Assembly: GCF_030408375.1 (NCBI RefSeq)
Contig: NZ_CP046530.1
Coordinates: 2,232,001 to 2,296,000, forward strand
Origin: Corynebacterium afermentans subsp. lipophilum
Lineage (GTDB): Bacteria; Actinomycetota; Actinomycetes; Mycobacteriales; Mycobacteriaceae
Length of the DNA stretch: 64,000 bases
Direction of reading: 5' to 3'
In this document: in pieces, positions 1 to 8,177 of the stretch
Layout: every line of letters begins with the position of its first letter
Position numbering within the stretch: position 1 is the first letter of the stretch
The notes under the pieces: generated by a model
What the model saw: only the letters and a program-made list of their open reading frames with translations
Told to the model about the DNA's origin: nothing
The model's database searches: none
Made by a program: the position numbers and the translations under genes

Positions 1-551
1 GCGACACCGTGAAGGAGGATTCCGCGGACGCTGTGGCGCAGCTGCGCGACCTGGGGCTGACGCCTCACTTGCTCACCGGCGACAACGCCGGCGCGGCCCA
101 GGCGGTCGCGGCGGAGGTTGGCATCGACCGGGCGAACGTCACCGCCGGTGTCCTGCCGGAGGACAAGGTGGAGGTAGTCAAGCGCCTGCAGGCCGAAGGC
201 AAGCACGTGGCCATGGTCGGCGACGGCGTCAACGATGCCGCCGCGCTGGCTCAGGCGGACCTGGGCTTGGCTATGGGCGCGGGCACGGACGTGGCCATCG
301 AGGCCGCGGACATCGCACTGATGCGCAACTCGCTGACCTCCGCGGCGGACGCGATCAGGTTGTCGCGAAAGACCCTGAAGACGATCAAGGGCAACCTGTT
401 TTGGGCGTTCGCCTACAACGTCATCCTCATCCCGGTGGCGGCGCTGGGTTATCTCAACCCGATGCTCGCCGGCATCGCGATGGCGTTCAGCTCCGTGTTC
501 GTGGTGTCGAACTCGCTGCGGCTGCGGGCGTTTAACTCGGTAGCGGGATAG
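1..551 (+). CDS. copA: Cu(I)-type P1B ATPase, C-terminal part (partial)
   Basis: Only the last 182 residues are in the window; the 5' end is off the left edge and reading starts in frame at base 3. What is seen is the end of the P/ATP-binding region and the last two membrane helices of a heavy-metal P-type ATPase. TGDN (in LLTGDN) and the hinge motif GDGVND are intact. The last helices carry AYN and MAFSS followed by NSLRL, which match the YN and MxxSS metal-site signatures of Cu(I)/Ag(I) exporters of this family, so copper export at the cell membrane is the likely role. The metal-binding N-terminus and the CPC helix cannot be checked here, so the exact metal and the symbol are inferred from the C-terminal signatures only. 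Confidence 0.85.
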   Translation, partial: DTVKEDSADAVAQLRDLGLTPHLLTGDNAGAAQAVAAEVGIDRANVTAGVLPEDKVEVVKRLQAEGKHVAMVGDGVNDAAALAQADLGLAMGAGTDVAIEAADIALMRNSLTSAADAIRLSRKTLKTIKGNLFWAFAYNVILIPVAALGYLNPMLAGIAMAFSSVFVVSNSLRLRAFNSVAG

Positions 552-566
552 GCACGGAGCCCGTCG

Positions 567-755
567 CTAAGCAAAAAAGCGCGTGATACGCGACATCAGC
601 GACGTATCCGCGGTCGCCTTGTCGATGTCCTCGATGTTGCGCGGCAGGTTGAGCAGGAGGGTGTTCTCCCCCGTCCTGGCAACGGTAATGCTGGGGTCGA
701 GCTTGGCCACCGTGCTCGCGCAGGCGGCGGGGCCGTTGATGGAACGCACGGTCAT
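567..755 (-). CDS. Small protein, unknown; possible degenerate HMA-like fold
   Basis: A 62-residue protein convergent with the copper ATPase. I chose the ATG at 755 because AAGGAGA lies just upstream at normal spacing; the open frame continues upstream to 821 but without a better start. It begins MTVRSINGPAACAS and has one Cys. The short beta-alpha-beta look and the position beside a Cu(I) ATPase suggest a degenerate heavy-metal-associated (CopZ-like) domain, but the CxxC metal site is absent and the spacing is short. I do not recognise the family with confidence; function is unknown. Confidence 0.6.
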   Translation of the reverse strand: MTVRSINGPAACASTVAKLDPSITVARTGENTLLLNLPRNIEDIDKATADTSLMSRITRFFA

Positions 756-907
756 GGCTTTCTCCTTTACTGCTTCTGCGTTGTGCTGTTGAATCATAAA
801 CGCGTTTTCGCAGCGTGTCACCGTTGGAAAGCCATGCCTAACTGTTCATAGGGCAGGTTTACTCGCGATAGGATCACTATGTCAGATCCCCGACGAAGGA
901 CGTTCCC

Positions 908-1513
908 ATGCGCCGTGCCGCCGCCGTTGTTGCTCTCATTTCCCCGCTCGTTCTTGCAGGTTGTTCGGCTTCCGAGGGGGAGGTGGTGTACGTGACCGAG
1001 ACGTCGTGGGTGGAGGCTTCGGAGCAGCCGCGTGACGACGTGCCTTCGGCCGCCCCCGCACCCGCCGAGGACACAGCGGAGGCTCCAGCCGAAGACGCTG
1101 CCGAAGAGGCCGCCGAAGCACCGGCAGCCGAGCCAGCTGCCGGCGCGCTCCCGCTCGACCCCGCGCACCAGGGCCAAGTCGGCGGAAAGTGCGGCACCAC
1201 GCCCGAGGGCGCGAAGATCACGGTCAGCGACACCACCTCGTGCGACTTCGCCGCAGCCGTGTACCCGCATGCCGTCAGCGCGGAGTACGCCTGGAGCAAC
1301 AAGCCGGGCTTTACGTCGGTGCCGTACACGAATCTTTCCGGCGTGGTGAGCCCCATGACCGGCGAGGCCTACGACCTGCGGTGCAACATCGGCTCTTCCG
1401 GCGATACCCTGAGCTGCTCCGGGCCGAACAACGACCCGCGTATGAGCTACGGCTTCGATCCCGGCCGCACGTGGCACCCGCTGGTCAACATCGTCGGGGA
1501 CTATCCGAGCTAG
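908..1513 (+). CDS. Secreted lipoprotein with Ala/Pro/Glu-rich linker
   Basis: A 201-residue lipoprotein. The N-terminus is a signal peptide ending in the lipobox LAGC, with Cys18 as the lipidated residue. Residues about 35-75 are a low-complexity AEDTAEAPAEDAAEE-type linker that probably spans the cell wall. The C-terminal ~125 residues form a small domain with four Cys, likely two disulfides. Start ATG at 908 follows AAGGA. It ends in a 4-base overlap with convergent dnaB: the shared CTAG at 1510-1513 supplies both stop codons. No enzyme motif was found; the role at the cell surface is unknown. Confidence 0.8.
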   Translation: MRRAAAVVALISPLVLAGCSASEGEVVYVTETSWVEASEQPRDDVPSAAPAPAEDTAEAPAEDAAEEAAEAPAAEPAAGALPLDPAHQGQVGGKCGTTPEGAKITVSDTTSCDFAAAVYPHAVSAEYAWSNKPGFTSVPYTNLSGVVSPMTGEAYDLRCNIGSSGDTLSCSGPNNDPRMSYGFDPGRTWHPLVNIVGDYPS

Positions 1514-3027
1514 CCGTGGGCCATGTTGACGAAGCGCGAGTAGTGCAGCTGGTGCGCCACCGGAATGGTGTCGATCGGGCCGCCGCGGTGCTTCGCCACG
1601 ATGATGTCCGCCTCGCCCGCGCGCTCGTCGTCGCGGTCCTGTGAGTCCGGGCGGTAGAGGAGGAACACCATGTCGGCGTCCTGCTCCAGCGAGCCGGACT
1701 CACGCAGGTCAGCCAGCTGCGGGCGCTTGTCGGTGCGCGCCTCCGGGCCACGGTTGAGCTGGGAGATGGCGATCACGGGCACCTCGAGCTCCTTGGCCAG
1801 GAGCTTGAGGTGGCGGGAGAACTCCGAGACCTCCTGCTGGCGTGACTCGACCTTCTTGCCGGAGCTCATCAGCTGCAGGTAGTCCACCACCACCAGATCC
1901 AAGCCGTGCTGCTGCTTCAGGCGGCGCGCCTTGGAGCGGATCTCCATCATGGTGAGGTTCGGCGAGTCGTCGATGAACAGCGGCGCGTCCTGGATCTCGG
2001 TGAGGCGGTGGGTGAGCTTCTCCCAGTCGCGCTCCTCCATCTGGCCCGAGCGCATCGCGGAGAGCTTGATCTCCGTCTCCGCGGACAGCATGCGCATGAT
2101 GATCTCGGAGGCACTCATCTCCAGCGAGAAGATCACGGACGTCTTGTTCTGGTGGATCGAGCAGGAGCGCATGAAGTCAAGCGCGAGCGTGGACTTACCC
2201 ACACCCGGTCGCGCCGCGATGATGATCATCTGGCCGGCGTGCAGGCCGTTGGTGAGCTTGTCCAGGTCGATGAACCCGGTGGGCACACCCGCTTCGAGCG
2301 CGCCGCCCGAGGCGATCATGGTCAGCTCGTCAATTGTCGGCTTGAGCAGGTCCGACAGCGGGCGGTAATCCTCGCCCGACTGGTTGCGAGTGATGTTGAA
2401 GACCTTCTGCTGGGCGTGGTCGACGATGGCGTCGACCTCCATGCCCTCTTCGCCCTCGTAGCCGAGCTGCACCACCTGGGTGCCGGCGTTGACCAGCTGC
2501 CGCAGGATCGACTTCTCCTCCACGATCTCCGCGTAGTAGCGCGCGTTCGCCGCCGTGGGCACCTCAGAGATGAGCGTGTGCAGGTACGGCGCGCCGCCGA
2601 CGCGCTCGAGCTCGTTGATGCGGTCCAGCCGGCCGGCAACGATGAGCACGTCGATATTGCTGCCCTGCGCGAACAGGTCCAGGATGGCCTGGTAGGTCAG
2701 CTGGTGCGCCGGGAAATAGAAGTCGTCCGGGCGCAGGCTCTCCGCCACATCCAAGATGACGTCCGGGTTGAGCAGCATCGCACCGATGACGGAACGCTCC
2801 GCCAGCTCGTCGTGCGGCGGGGTGCGGTACTCCTGCAGCTCGTTGTTGCCACGGTTGAAGTTGGAGTAGCGGTTGCTTCTCGACGAGCTGCCGCCCCGCC
2901 CGCCACGCCCCCTCGAGCTGCCATTGTTGCCTTGGAACGCCTCAAAGTCGGAGTCGCTGAAGTCCCCGAAATCCGTGGCTGGCTCTGGCGGCGGCACGTA
3001 GTCGTCGAAGCTGTCGTCTGCACCCAT
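1510..3027 (-). CDS. dnaB: Replicative DNA helicase DnaB
   Basis: 505 residues, the hexameric 5'-3' helicase that unwinds DNA at the replication fork. An extra N-terminal extension of about 70 residues contains a Gly/Ser/Arg-rich stretch (37-60). DnaB N-terminal domain follows from about 73. The RecA-like ATPase domain has Walker A RPGVGKST at 273-280 and Walker B LVVVDY at about 378-383, with the DNA-binding region SQLNRGPEAR at 422-431. There is no intein, unlike some mycobacterial DnaB proteins. ATG at 3027 is preceded by AGGGGAGACC. The upstream 330 bp hold several DnaA-box-like sites, so expression may be tied to replication initiation. Confidence 0.97.
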   Translation of the reverse strand: MGADDSFDDYVPPPEPATDFGDFSDSDFEAFQGNNGSSRGRGGRGGSSSRSNRYSNFNRGNNELQEYRTPPHDELAERSVIGAMLLNPDVILDVAESLRPDDFYFPAHQLTYQAILDLFAQGSNIDVLIVAGRLDRINELERVGGAPYLHTLISEVPTAANARYYAEIVEEKSILRQLVNAGTQVVQLGYEGEEGMEVDAIVDHAQQKVFNITRNQSGEDYRPLSDLLKPTIDELTMIASGGALEAGVPTGFIDLDKLTNGLHAGQMIIIAARPGVGKSTLALDFMRSCSIHQNKTSVIFSLEMSASEIIMRMLSAETEIKLSAMRSGQMEERDWEKLTHRLTEIQDAPLFIDDSPNLTMMEIRSKARRLKQQHGLDLVVVDYLQLMSSGKKVESRQQEVSEFSRHLKLLAKELEVPVIAISQLNRGPEARTDKRPQLADLRESGSLEQDADMVFLLYRPDSQDRDDERAGEADIIVAKHRGGPIDTIPVAHQLHYSRFVNMAHG

Positions 3028-3084
3028 GGTCTCCCCTTTCGCTGTGTGTATGAGATTACCCCGTAACGCAAACCACGAACCGAG

Positions 3085-3355
3085 TTATCCACAGGGGCTG
3101 TGAACAATTAGGAAATGTGCGGGTGAGTTTTCCACAGGGATGAGGTTTGCGGTGTGGAATTTGTGTGGATTCACGTTCTTGAACCCCTGGTAAAGAGCAC
3201 ATTTGACCAGGTAGACATGTATATTTTCACACCATTAGATAGTGACGATATAGGTGGATAACTCCATTGACCACGGCGTTTGACAACCACGAAATGTCCA
3301 CTCGAGTGGACAATTTCCGGCATAAGCAGGGTGTATACCGCGACACTTATCCACA
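3085..3355. promoter_or_regulatory. Cluster of DnaA-box-like sites upstream of dnaB
   Basis: Two perfect TTATCCACA boxes lie at 3085-3093 and 3347-3355 on the + strand. A TTTTCCACA variant is at 3128-3136 and a one-mismatch box in reverse (GGTGGATAA) at 3253-3261. Two weaker TGTGGA cores are at 3153 and 3165. The stretch is AT-richer than its surroundings. It covers most of the 383-bp gap between dnaB and the next gene. DnaA binding is inferred from the box sequence; this is not called oriC because dnaA and dnaN are not nearby. Confidence 0.6.
3295..3312. promoter_or_regulatory. Perfect 18-bp palindrome TGTCCACTCGAGTGGACA
   Basis: An uninterrupted 18-bp palindrome between dnaB and the membrane protein at 3411. 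It is the shape of a dimeric repressor site. No cognate regulator is encoded beside it. Confidence 0.6.
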
Positions 3356-3410
3356 TTGCTTTACGCCTTCCGTCAGCACGCCTCCAGAGCACTTCGCTAC
3401 GCTCTTCACC

Positions 3411-3833
3411 ATGTCTCCTCGAAGCATGCTCTGGGCGTATCTCGCTTCCGTGGTAGCCGTGCCGGGCGCGTTTGTCGCGGGGATCGGACTCGCCGGTGAC
3501 AGGCTCACCCACGCCACAACATGTCTCATCGGGATCGGCGTTGTCGTTCTGACAAGCGTGGGCTCTGTCGGCTGGGCGGCCGCATACACCCGCGCAACCC
3601 GCGCGCAGCGCGGTACCACCGTGGCCGTCTGGATCGCCACTGCCTGCCTACTTGTGGGCCTGGGCTCCACCGGCCTCGTCTATTGGGAGGAGTACCAGGC
3701 GGGAATGTCGCTGCCGATCATCAACCTGTTTCTGTACCTCATCCCCCTCGGCCTACTCATCCTGCTCGGCTCGGCCGTTGCGCAGACAGCTGCAGCGCGG
3801 ACGTCACGCGCGCGAAGCGAACGCCAACGGTAG
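3411..3833 (+). CDS. Small four-helix membrane protein, unknown
   Basis: 140 residues with four hydrophobic helices (roughly 5-27, 35-58, 67-90 and 100-122) and a basic C-terminus rich in Arg. I chose ATG 3411 rather than earlier in-frame starts because a -10 hexamer TACGCT ends 7 nt before it, the spacing seen at many leaderless genes in this window. Its 3' end overlaps the convergent RecQ-like gene by 30 bp. No family recognised; an integral membrane protein of unknown role. Confidence 0.6.
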   Translation: MSPRSMLWAYLASVVAVPGAFVAGIGLAGDRLTHATTCLIGIGVVVLTSVGSVGWAAAYTRATRAQRGTTVAVWIATACLLVGLGSTGLVYWEEYQAGMSLPIINLFLYLIPLGLLILLGSAVAQTAAARTSRARSERQR

Positions 3834-5864
3834 CACCTCCACACCGAATCGCTCGGCGATATCGGCTGCGGCAACGGTGACCGACCAGGCGGAATCCACC
3901 TCGCCGACAAGCAGCAGCACCGGGCCCTCGCCCACGTCGAGCCCCGAGTAGTCGAAGTACCGGTCCAGCGCATTGACGCGGAAGGCAGAGTTGCGCGCCT
4001 GAACCTCGGTCTCCCCGGCGCGCACTGCTCCGCCGTAGGACATCTGTCCGACGCGGGCGAGCGCCTCCGCGGTGGAGGCGACCATCTCCGCCCGCGCCGG
4101 ATCCGCCGACCCGAGCGCGACCACCGTCGCAGGGCGTATGTCCCAGTCCCAGTCCGCCAGCACCGCCACGAAGCGGGTGAGCCACTGGTCGTCGCGCCAG
4201 TTCGTGGCGGGACGGTAGGTGTTGTCCCGCAGAAGCTGGGCCAGGGCGGGGCCGCGGGCGACGTCGTTGAGCCGGCCGAGCGCCTTGCCCGCCTGAACGC
4301 CCTTGATTTTGCCGCGTCGAGCGGATCCCGTCGGCCACATCTTGCGCTGGCTGAGCGGCACACCGGGGGCTTTCAGGCGGGCGTCTATCCGCTCGGCGAG
4401 CGCCGGGTCCACATCCGTGGGCAGGTAGTTGCCGGTGCAGTTGTCGCAGCGCCCGCAGCGCTCCCCCTGCCCGATCGTCGGATCGTCCAGCTCGCTGCGC
4501 AAAAACACCATGCGGCAGGCGTCCGTGGTCTCGTAGGCCAGCATGAGGTCCTGTTCACGCCCACGGGCGTCCGCCAGGCCGTCGTAACGCTCGTGGTCGT
4601 AAGCCCAGGGCGCGCCAGTAGCGACCCAACCGCCCTTGACGCGCTGCACCGCACCGTCGACGTCGAGCACCTTCAGCGCCTGATCGATGCGCGAGCGCGA
4701 CAAATCCACGGCGTTTTCCAGCTTCGGGGTGGACACCGGCTCGTCACCGAGTGCCCCCAGCAGCTGTTTAACCACCGGCTCCTCCGGCATGGACACGGAC
4801 ACGAAGTACTCCCACACGCGCTGGTCTTCCGGGCCGGGCAACAGCACCACCTCGGCGTGGTCGGTGGCGCGCCCCGCGCGGCCGATCTGCTGGTAATAGC
4901 TCACCGGCGAGCTCGGCGCGCCCAGGTGCACCACGAAACCGAGGTCCGGCTTATCAAAGCCCATGCCGAGCGCCGAGGTGGCCACCAGGGCTTTCAGCTC
5001 GTTGTTAATCAGCGCCTGTTCGAGGCGCTCGCGTTCCTCCGCCTCGGTGCGGCCGGTGTAGGCGGCCACGTTCCAACCAGCGGTCGCCAACGCCTCCGCC
5101 AGGTCGTGCGCGGCAGCCACGGTGAGGCAGTAGATAATGCCGGAGCCTTCCACCTGCGCCAGGTACTGCGCGATCCAGGCGGCGCGCTGGGTGGGGTCTC
5201 CCAAACGCACCACGTTCAGTGACAGGGATTCGCGGTCCAGCCCGCCGCGGAGCACGCCGGTGCCTTCGCCCAGCTGGGCGACAACGTCGGCCACCACGCG
5301 GTCGTTCGCCGTTGCGGTGGTGGCCAGGACGGGGGTGTTGGCCGGGAGGTCGCTGATAAGCAAAGAAATGCGCCGGTAATCCGGCCTAAAATCGTGCCCC
5401 CAGTCGGAGATGCAGTGGGCCTCGTCCACGACCAGCATGCCGACGGACTGCGCGAGGTGCGGCAGCACCTCCTCGCGGAAACCCGGCGCGTTGAGGCGCT
5501 CCGGGCTGATCAGGAGCAGGTCCAGGTCGTCGACGCCCGCCTGGATCTCCTCCCACTGCGTCATGTTTGCGGAGTTGATCGTGGCCGCCCGGATGCCGGC
5601 GCGTGCGGCCGCTTCGACCTGGTTGCGCATCAGCGCGAGCAGGGGCGAGACGATGATGGACGGGCCCTCTCCCGCCTCACGCAGAAGCTTCGCGGCGATG
5701 AAGTACACCGCCGATTTACCCCAGCCCGTGCGTTGCACCACCAGCATGCGTTTGCGCTGGTTGACGAGGGAATCGATGGCCGTCCACTGGTCGTCGCGCA
5801 GGGCGGCCTGGGGCCCCGCGATGCCCTTGAGAAGTTCGTCCGCTTGTTCGCGTGTCGCAGTCAT
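3804..5864 (-). CDS. RecQ-family ATP-dependent DNA helicase
   Basis: 686 residues. Superfamily 2 helicase motifs are clear: Walker A region QRTGWGKSA, DEAH in VVDEAHCISDWGHDFRPDY, and motif VI QQIGRAGRATDHAE. A zinc-binding cluster RCGRCDNC follows the helicase core, as in RecQ. The C-terminal ~170 residues differ from the E. coli HRDC layout. Expected role is 3'-5' unwinding in recombination and repair. Start ATG 5864 is supported by TATGGT ending 7 nt upstream, which fits a leaderless mRNA; an ATG at 5876 is an alternative. It is divergent from the 44-residue gene at 5925. Confidence 0.9.
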   Translation of the reverse strand: MTATREQADELLKGIAGPQAALRDDQWTAIDSLVNQRKRMLVVQRTGWGKSAVYFIAAKLLREAGEGPSIIVSPLLALMRNQVEAAARAGIRAATINSANMTQWEEIQAGVDDLDLLLISPERLNAPGFREEVLPHLAQSVGMLVVDEAHCISDWGHDFRPDYRRISLLISDLPANTPVLATTATANDRVVADVVAQLGEGTGVLRGGLDRESLSLNVVRLGDPTQRAAWIAQYLAQVEGSGIIYCLTVAAAHDLAEALATAGWNVAAYTGRTEAEERERLEQALINNELKALVATSALGMGFDKPDLGFVVHLGAPSSPVSYYQQIGRAGRATDHAEVVLLPGPEDQRVWEYFVSVSMPEEPVVKQLLGALGDEPVSTPKLENAVDLSRSRIDQALKVLDVDGAVQRVKGGWVATGAPWAYDHERYDGLADARGREQDLMLAYETTDACRMVFLRSELDDPTIGQGERCGRCDNCTGNYLPTDVDPALAERIDARLKAPGVPLSQRKMWPTGSARRGKIKGVQAGKALGRLNDVARGPALAQLLRDNTYRPATNWRDDQWLTRFVAVLADWDWDIRPATVVALGSADPARAEMVASTAEALARVGQMSYGGAVRAGETEVQARNSAFRVNALDRYFDYSGLDVGEGPVLLLVGEVDSAWSVTVAAADIAERFGVEVLPLAFASRA

Positions 5865-5924
5865 GGCGCACACCATATACCACGACCCCGACACGGGTGT
5901 TCGAACAATGGTACCGTCCGCAAC

Positions 5925-6059
5925 ATGCCCGACAAAGAACCCGAAGAACCACTGCAGGAGACCGAGGACTTCGAGCACACGCGCCACAACGCAGAAGAGG
6001 AACTTAACCGGATTTATGCGCAACGGAAAGAACTCATGCGACGACTCGCAGAGTCCTAG
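5925..6059 (+). CDS. 44-residue charged small protein
   Basis: MPDKEPEEPL... , 44 residues, very acidic in its first half, then a predicted helix ending in KELMRRLAES. It has its own promoter: TACCGT ends 7 nt before the ATG, and the gene is divergent from the RecQ-like gene. It ends one base before the convergent ATPase stop at 6060. Too short for a domain call; likely a real conserved small protein because of the compact, well-bounded context. Confidence 0.6.
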   Translation: MPDKEPEEPLQETEDFEHTRHNAEEELNRIYAQRKELMRRLAES

Positions 6060-6737
6060 CTAACCCAGCTCGTCTTCCGCCCAGTCCGCCATATATTCAG
6101 CGATGCCCTCCGGATCTGCCAGGAAGTCACGCATCGCCCGAAACGCGAGGGTGTCTTCCACCGCGAGGCCACGATCCATGCCATGCTCACCGACTTCCAC
6201 GATCTCCGCGCCCGGTACACCCAGCACGATCGGCGAGTGCGTCACCACAATCACCTGCGCGCCCGCCTCCCCTAGCGCGTGCAACTGCGCCACCAGTGCC
6301 ATCTGCGCCACTGGGGACAGCCCCGATTCGGGCTCGTCCAGCAGATACAGCGCATCCGGGATAAGCCGCGACGTCAGCTCCATCACGGACTCCCCGTGCG
6401 ACCGGCCGCCGAACTCCGTCACGCGCGTGTGCGTCTCGCCGCGCAAGAAGTACCCGGCCTTCGCGCGCGGCCCGGTCCGCAGCTTAAGCGCGCCAAACAT
6501 CGGGTCGCGGGGGCCAGACTTACCGACGCCCCACGTTCCGCCTTCCACCGCAAACCCCCACGCCCGCGCAATCCCCTCGAGCAGGGTGGACTTTCCCACC
6601 CCATTTCCGCCGGTGAGCAGCGTGATCCGGCGGGTAAACGGGAGGCCGAACTCCGCGACGTAACCTACTGCCGGCGCGTCGAGCGCCCATGCCGGGGCCG
6701 CCGCCGGGTCGACCGAGACGTGTTCGATGAACATCAT
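6060..6737 (-). CDS. AAA ATPase of the COG3910 type (second of tandem pair)
   Basis: 225 residues, ABC/SMC-like predicted ATPase. Walker A is GGNGVGKST (about 43-51), the signature-like region is SHGESVMEL, Walker B is LYLLDEPESGLSP and the H-loop is VVTHSPIV. There are no membrane segments, so it is not a normal transporter subunit. It overlaps the upstream paralogue by 4 bp and is probably co-translated with it. The family is widespread but its role is not defined; a DNA repair or toxin-partner role is only a guess. Confidence 0.8.
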   Translation of the reverse strand: MMFIEHVSVDPAAAPAWALDAPAVGYVAEFGLPFTRRITLLTGGNGVGKSTLLEGIARAWGFAVEGGTWGVGKSGPRDPMFGALKLRTGPRAKAGYFLRGETHTRVTEFGGRSHGESVMELTSRLIPDALYLLDEPESGLSPVAQMALVAQLHALGEAGAQVIVVTHSPIVLGVPGAEIVEVGEHGMDRGLAVEDTLAFRAMRDFLADPEGIAEYMADWAEDELG

Positions 6738-7420
6738 GGCTCCACCAAAAACCGTGCTGTGCCGGCTGGGTCGCGGACGAACTCCTGGGTGGCGGTGACG
6801 GGCTCGCAGTCGCGGAAAAGCACAGGCTCCAGTGCGGGCACGGCAAGGATGCGGGCGCCGGGGACGGCAAGCAGCACCGGCGAATGTGTGGCCATGAGCA
6901 CCTGCGCGCCCCGGCGGGTCAGCGCCGCGAGCAGGCCGAGCAACTCGAGCTGGGAGAAGACCGAGAGGCCGTCTTCGGGCTCGTCCAGGATGACCAGCGA
7001 GCCCGGGCTGAAGCGTTCGCGGGCCATGCGCATGATGCCCTGTCCGTGACTGCGTCGGGTGAGGTCGTTCAAACGGTCCTTTGGGCCGAGGGACTCGTGG
7101 TATTCGGCGAGGTCGAGGTAGGTTTCGCCGCGCAGGAAGTACACGTCGCTCGGGTTCTGGCGGCGCGTCAGCGTAAGCGAAGCGTGGAGCCGGGAGTGGT
7201 CCGCGGCCTCGAAGCGGGCGTGGCGCGATCCGCCCGCGGCGTTGGCACCGGCGGCCACCGCAATGGCCTCTACAAGCGTGGATTTGCCCGAACCGTTGTC
7301 TCCGGTGAAGATCGTGGTCTGCGCGAGTTCGAGCGGCCTATCGGCCAACCGACGCACCACCGGCAGGTCGCGGGCATAACCGCCCACCGGCGCGTCGATT
7401 CGAGCCTTGGTCACAAACAA
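6734..7420 (-). CDS. AAA ATPase of the COG3910 type (first of tandem pair)
   Basis: 228 residues and a clear paralogue of the next gene. Walker A GDNGSGKST lies at about 40-48, SHGQGIMRM takes the signature position, Walker B is LVILDEPEDGLS and the switch His is in ATHSPVLL. The typical motif YFLRGETYLD is present in both copies. The 4-bp overlap suggests a fixed stoichiometry, perhaps a heterodimer. Upstream comes VapBC, ending 2 bp before this start, so the four genes may form one operon. Confidence 0.82.
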   Translation of the reverse strand: MFVTKARIDAPVGGYARDLPVVRRLADRPLELAQTTIFTGDNGSGKSTLVEAIAVAAGANAAGGSRHARFEAADHSRLHASLTLTRRQNPSDVYFLRGETYLDLAEYHESLGPKDRLNDLTRRSHGQGIMRMARERFSPGSLVILDEPEDGLSVFSQLELLGLLAALTRRGAQVLMATHSPVLLAVPGARILAVPALEPVLFRDCEPVTATQEFVRDPAGTARFLVEP

Positions 7421-7422
7421 AA

Positions 7423-7821
7423 CTACCGCCAGTTCTCCAGCTTCAAGTTGGGCACCCGCGCAAATTCATGATGGTTCGCAGTCACGAGCACCAGATCATT
7501 CCGGATAGCCTGCGAGGCTATCCAGAGGTCATTTGAGCCGATGACCTGTCCCCGATTCATTAGGGCAGCGCGGAGCCTGCCGTAAATCACCGCAGTCTCT
7601 CGATCAACCTCAACCAAGGGGCAGCCGTGCAATAGGAGGTCGTACACCCGCCGCATGGCCTCCGGCCTGCGCGACCTCTCAATGCCGACCTCAATTTCTC
7701 CCAAGACGACAGTCGATAGGCAAAGATCTGAACCCGATAGTGCGCAACTGCGGCGAACAACCGTTGGCTGGTCGCCGCGTTCAATATCGATCCACACATT
7801 TGTGTCGAGGAGGTACCGCAC
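7423..7821 (-). CDS. vapC: VapC-family PIN-domain toxin
   Basis: 132 residues, a PIN ribonuclease. Catalytic acids are visible: Asp6 in LLDTNVW, Glu42 in LGEIEVG and Asp98 in SNDLWIA; the usual fourth acid region reads TANHHEF. VapC toxins cleave tRNA or rRNA when freed from the antitoxin. The gene starts 8 bp after the antitoxin stop and is surely co-transcribed. Length is normal and no key residue is lost, so the toxin looks active. Confidence 0.93.
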   Translation of the reverse strand: MRYLLDTNVWIDIERGDQPTVVRRSCALSGSDLCLSTVVLGEIEVGIERSRRPEAMRRVYDLLLHGCPLVEVDRETAVIYGRLRAALMNRGQVIGSNDLWIASQAIRNDLVLVTANHHEFARVPNLKLENWR

Positions 7822-7829
7822 CGATTCTC

Positions 7830-8117
7830 CTAACGCTGCGCGCCGCCATCGAGATCCGGAGGAAAATCCTCTGGCAGATCCTCAACCTCTTCGACCAACC
7901 CAGGTTCAATCCCGTTGGCTCGTTGGAACTCGCGCAACCTTGCGACGACATGCCCGAAGGATTCCCCCTCCGGCCGCAGAAGCAAACCTTCCGGCAGCCG
8001 CTCGATCATGACACTGTCCGTGTCGAAGCGCAGTGCCGCCGGAATCCTGACGGCCTGGCTGTTGCCCGACATGAACACCGTCGTGCGAACCGGCCTTTCG
8101 CGGATAGGTTCGGCCAT
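7830..8117 (-). CDS. vapB: VapB-type antitoxin, AbrB/MazE-like N-terminus
   Basis: About 95 residues. The N-terminal swapped-hairpin domain is recognised by TTVFMSGNSQAVRIP, which binds DNA as a dimer; the acidic C-terminus (EEVEDLPEDFPPD) is the kind of tail that plugs the toxin site. I prefer ATG 8117, with AGGGG 8 nt upstream, over the GTG at 8126. A perfect dyad at 8137-8160 lies just before the gene, so autorepression by the VapBC complex is expected. Confidence 0.92.
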   Translation of the reverse strand: MAEPIRERPVRTTVFMSGNSQAVRIPAALRFDTDSVMIERLPEGLLLRPEGESFGHVVARLREFQRANGIEPGLVEEVEDLPEDFPPDLDGGAQR

Positions 8118-8136
8118 CGCAATCACCCCTAGGTCA

Positions 8137-8160
8137 CGTGTATATCAGAGGATATACACG
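8137..8160. promoter_or_regulatory. VapBC operator: 10-bp perfect inverted repeat
   Basis: Arms CGTGTATATC (8137-8146) and GATATACACG (8151-8160) are perfect complements around AGAG. The site lies 20 bp before the vapB start. It is AT-rich in a GC-rich setting and is the obvious VapB binding site. Confidence 0.75.
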
Positions 8161-8177
8161 CTCCGGCGCTACGACAA

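Noticed and set aside
49..58. CGACCTGGGG within the Cu ATPase gene
   Set aside because: Fits the codons for Arg-Asp-Leu-Gly and has no inverted ends 76 bp apart, so taken as chance, not a fifth element.
1510..3027. Intein in DnaB
   Set aside because: Walker A and downstream motifs are continuous in 505 residues; no insertion is present.
3028..3410. A chromosomal origin next to dnaB
   Set aside because: DnaA boxes are present, but dnaA, dnaN and a clear unwinding element are not seen. A regulatory or titration role is enough.
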